From Acidobacteriaceae bacterium (GTDB lineage: Bacteria; Acidobacteriota; Vicinamibacteria; Vicinamibacterales; CAVVIG01), in contig JAISPN010000188.1 in NCBI GenBank assembly GCA_031274845.1, positions 1-7,344 on the forward strand: DNA of 7,344 nt. Direction: 5' to 3'. Position 1 is the stretch's first letter. Each line of letters starts with the position of its first letter. The translations under genes and the position numbers were made by a program. The notes below the pieces were generated by a model. It was not told the DNA's origin, made no database searches, and saw only the letters and a list, made by a program, of their open reading frames with translations. Below, one piece after another: positions 6,187 through 7,344 of the stretch.

Positions 6187-7086
6187 CTATCGTGCGGCGA
6201 AGTAGCCTTCTCGCGCGCGGACTTGGCACTTGCACGTGCTGACGGAGACATTCAAGCGGTGGTATTTGTTGTCACCCCTGTGCTTCGGCTCGATGCCGAG
6301 CAGGTATTGGTGATCCAGCGCGTCGCGAATGTTCACCGCCGCATCTGGTATCTCAGCGGCAACGCTCACGGTCTGCGACCAGCCACCACTCGGATCAGCG
6401 AGACGAGAGAGCGCGAAGGGACTGAATAGCGCCGCGGGATCTCTGCCGTTTTCGGCCCGCGCATTGATTGCGATGCCATAGACAAGTGTGTCTCCATGCT
6501 TGATTCGATTGATCGACTGTTGCTCGCGAATCGCCAGCAGATCTCGTTTGGTCACCGAATCGTTGCCGTCTGAAATCACCACTACGGCCCGTTTGTCGTT
6601 GTGCGCCTCGGCCGCGTAGTCGAGGGCCATCTCCACGCCGCCATACAGCGCCGTGCCACCCACCGTCGGTTTGACGTTCGGTAACGCATCGAGGACTCGG
6701 CGCACGTCTGTGCTCGGCGGCGCAATCAGGAATGGAACGGCGTAAAACCCGATTGCTCCGAGTTCATCGTTGGGGCGAAGGGCTTCCGCGAGCACTTGCA
6801 CGGCCAAACTCGCTCGCTTGAATCTGGGTCCATCCATGCTGAGGCTCGAATCAAGCGCGACGACGATGCTCACGGGAACTCGCTGTTCACCGAACGAGAC
6901 GACAGGACTCGCGGCGCCATCTTCTTTGACTGTGAAACCCTTGGCCGATAGTCCAGTCACCGGCTGTCCGGCGCGATCGACAACCGTCACGAAGATCCGG
7001 ACGAGATCGACATCCGCTCGATACGACTGCGCGCCACAGAGGGCAACCGCCGCGACGACGCCACCGACCACGAAAATCGCGCGCAT
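6187..7086 (-). CDS. Exported VWA-domain protein, VWFA-related Acidobacteria type
   Basis: This 299-residue protein has an N-terminal hydrophobic signal (about 3-19, ending LCGAQS), a short beta-rich domain (25-70: RIFVTVVDRAGQPVTGLSAK, FTVKEDG) and a VWA domain (about 71-265). The metal-ion-dependent adhesion site is complete: D79, S81 and S83 in DSSLSM, T145 in GGTALYGG and D173 in ISDGND. The tail ends VRAREGYFAAR, like the R-x-GY ending of the VWFA-related domain family abundant in Acidobacteria. Such proteins are exported and likely bind protein ligands through the metal site; no specific partner is known. Cys17 is not in a good lipobox (Leu at -1). Cys285 and Cys287 form an unusual CxC near the end. 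It lies 20 nt after a similar partial gene. A weak GAGAG lies 10 nt before the ATG. Confidence 0.88.
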   Translation of the reverse strand: MRAIFVVGGVVAAVALCGAQSYRADVDLVRIFVTVVDRAGQPVTGLSAKGFTVKEDGAASPVVSFGEQRVPVSIVVALDSSLSMDGPRFKRASLAVQVLAEALRPNDELGAIGFYAVPFLIAPPSTDVRRVLDALPNVKPTVGGTALYGGVEMALDYAAEAHNDKRAVVVISDGNDSVTKRDLLAIREQQSINRIKHGDTLVYGIAINARAENGRDPAALFSPFALSRLADPSGGWSQTVSVAAEIPDAAVNIRDALDHQYLLGIEPKHRGDNKYHRLNVSVSTCKCQVRAREGYFAAR

Positions 7087-7106
7087 GGCAGATCGTCTCT
7101 CGGCGT

Positions 7107-7344
7107 TTATGGTTTCCCGGTGATGACGTTGCCGATGGCTTGCATCGAGTCTTTCAGGCCAGTCGAAACCGCCACCACTTTGAACACGCCCGCGGTGTTC
7201 TGCGTCAGGTTGCCGAGAATTTCTGATGGCGCACCCATGGACGATCCCGCTCTAATCACCACGGCATGTGCTTTACCGCCACGACTGAGAAAATCGTTCA
7301 TGAACTTGTTGTAGCGGTCGACCTCAAGATTCGCCTGCGTGTTC
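7107..7344 (-). CDS. Probable VWA-domain protein, C-terminal fragment cut by window edge
   Basis: The minus-strand frame is open from the right edge to a TAA at 7107-7109, giving 78 residues of a C-terminus (starting NTQANLEVDRYNKFMNDFLS). The pattern of a strand (GKAHAVVIRAG), then EILGNLTQNTAGVFKVVAVSTGLKDSMQAIGNVI, resembles the last strand and helices of a VWA domain, where 'L..LT..TGG.F' is followed by a helix ending the fold. The tail lacks the R-x-GY ending of the next gene. Only 20 nt separate the two genes, so they are probably one operon and perhaps diverged tandem copies. An internal ATG at 7301 is not the true start, because the frame continues upstream without interruption. The VWA assignment is moderate because the metal-site half is outside the window. 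Confidence 0.6.
   Translation of the reverse strand, partial: NTQANLEVDRYNKFMNDFLSRGGKAHAVVIRAGSSMGAPSEILGNLTQNTAGVFKVVAVSTGLKDSMQAIGNVITGKP

Overview
This high-GC window probably comes from the chromosome of an acidobacterium, perhaps of the Vicinamibacteria type. The main taxonomic hint is a secreted von Willebrand factor A (VWA) protein of the Acidobacteria-rich 'VWFA-related' type, preceded by the end of what looks like a second VWA gene. Gene content is mostly housekeeping, and there are no rRNA, tRNA, CRISPR or insertion-sequence features. The phylum call is an inference from protein style, not from a marker gene.

The layout, right to left along the minus strand, starts with the C-terminal end of a probable VWA protein (cut by the right edge). 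After 20 nt comes a complete exported VWA protein, and after another 36 bp purE and purK, which overlap by ATGA. PurE and PurK convert AIR to CAIR in purine synthesis by the two-step bacterial route. A probable intrinsic terminator follows purK.

Next comes a two-gene type II toxin-antitoxin module on the plus strand (3932-4490): a PaaA2/ParD-like antitoxin and a ParE/RelE-family toxin, overlapping by 11 nt. It is the only plus-strand coding island, and its codon use is visibly less GC-rich than its neighbours', so it is the best candidate for acquired DNA. The purK terminator lies across the 3' end of the toxin gene.

The left half is a minus-strand operon: a signal-peptide-bearing M3 metallopeptidase of the oligoendopeptidase F family, an ABC ATPase that starts with TTG, and an ABC-2 type permease cut by the left edge. 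Gene spacing is 13 nt and then a 1-nt overlap, so they are almost certainly co-transcribed. The peptidase start codon is directly preceded by a TAGAAT hexamer framed by perfect 6-bp inverted repeats, which suggests a repressible and possibly leaderless promoter.

No gene-free stretch exceeds 300 bases; the longest is 3771-3931 (161 bp), which holds the divergent control region between the peptidase and the toxin-antitoxin module. I see no convincing new multi-gene system here. The most distinctive signals are the palindrome-embedded promoter and the toxin-antitoxin/purK junction.
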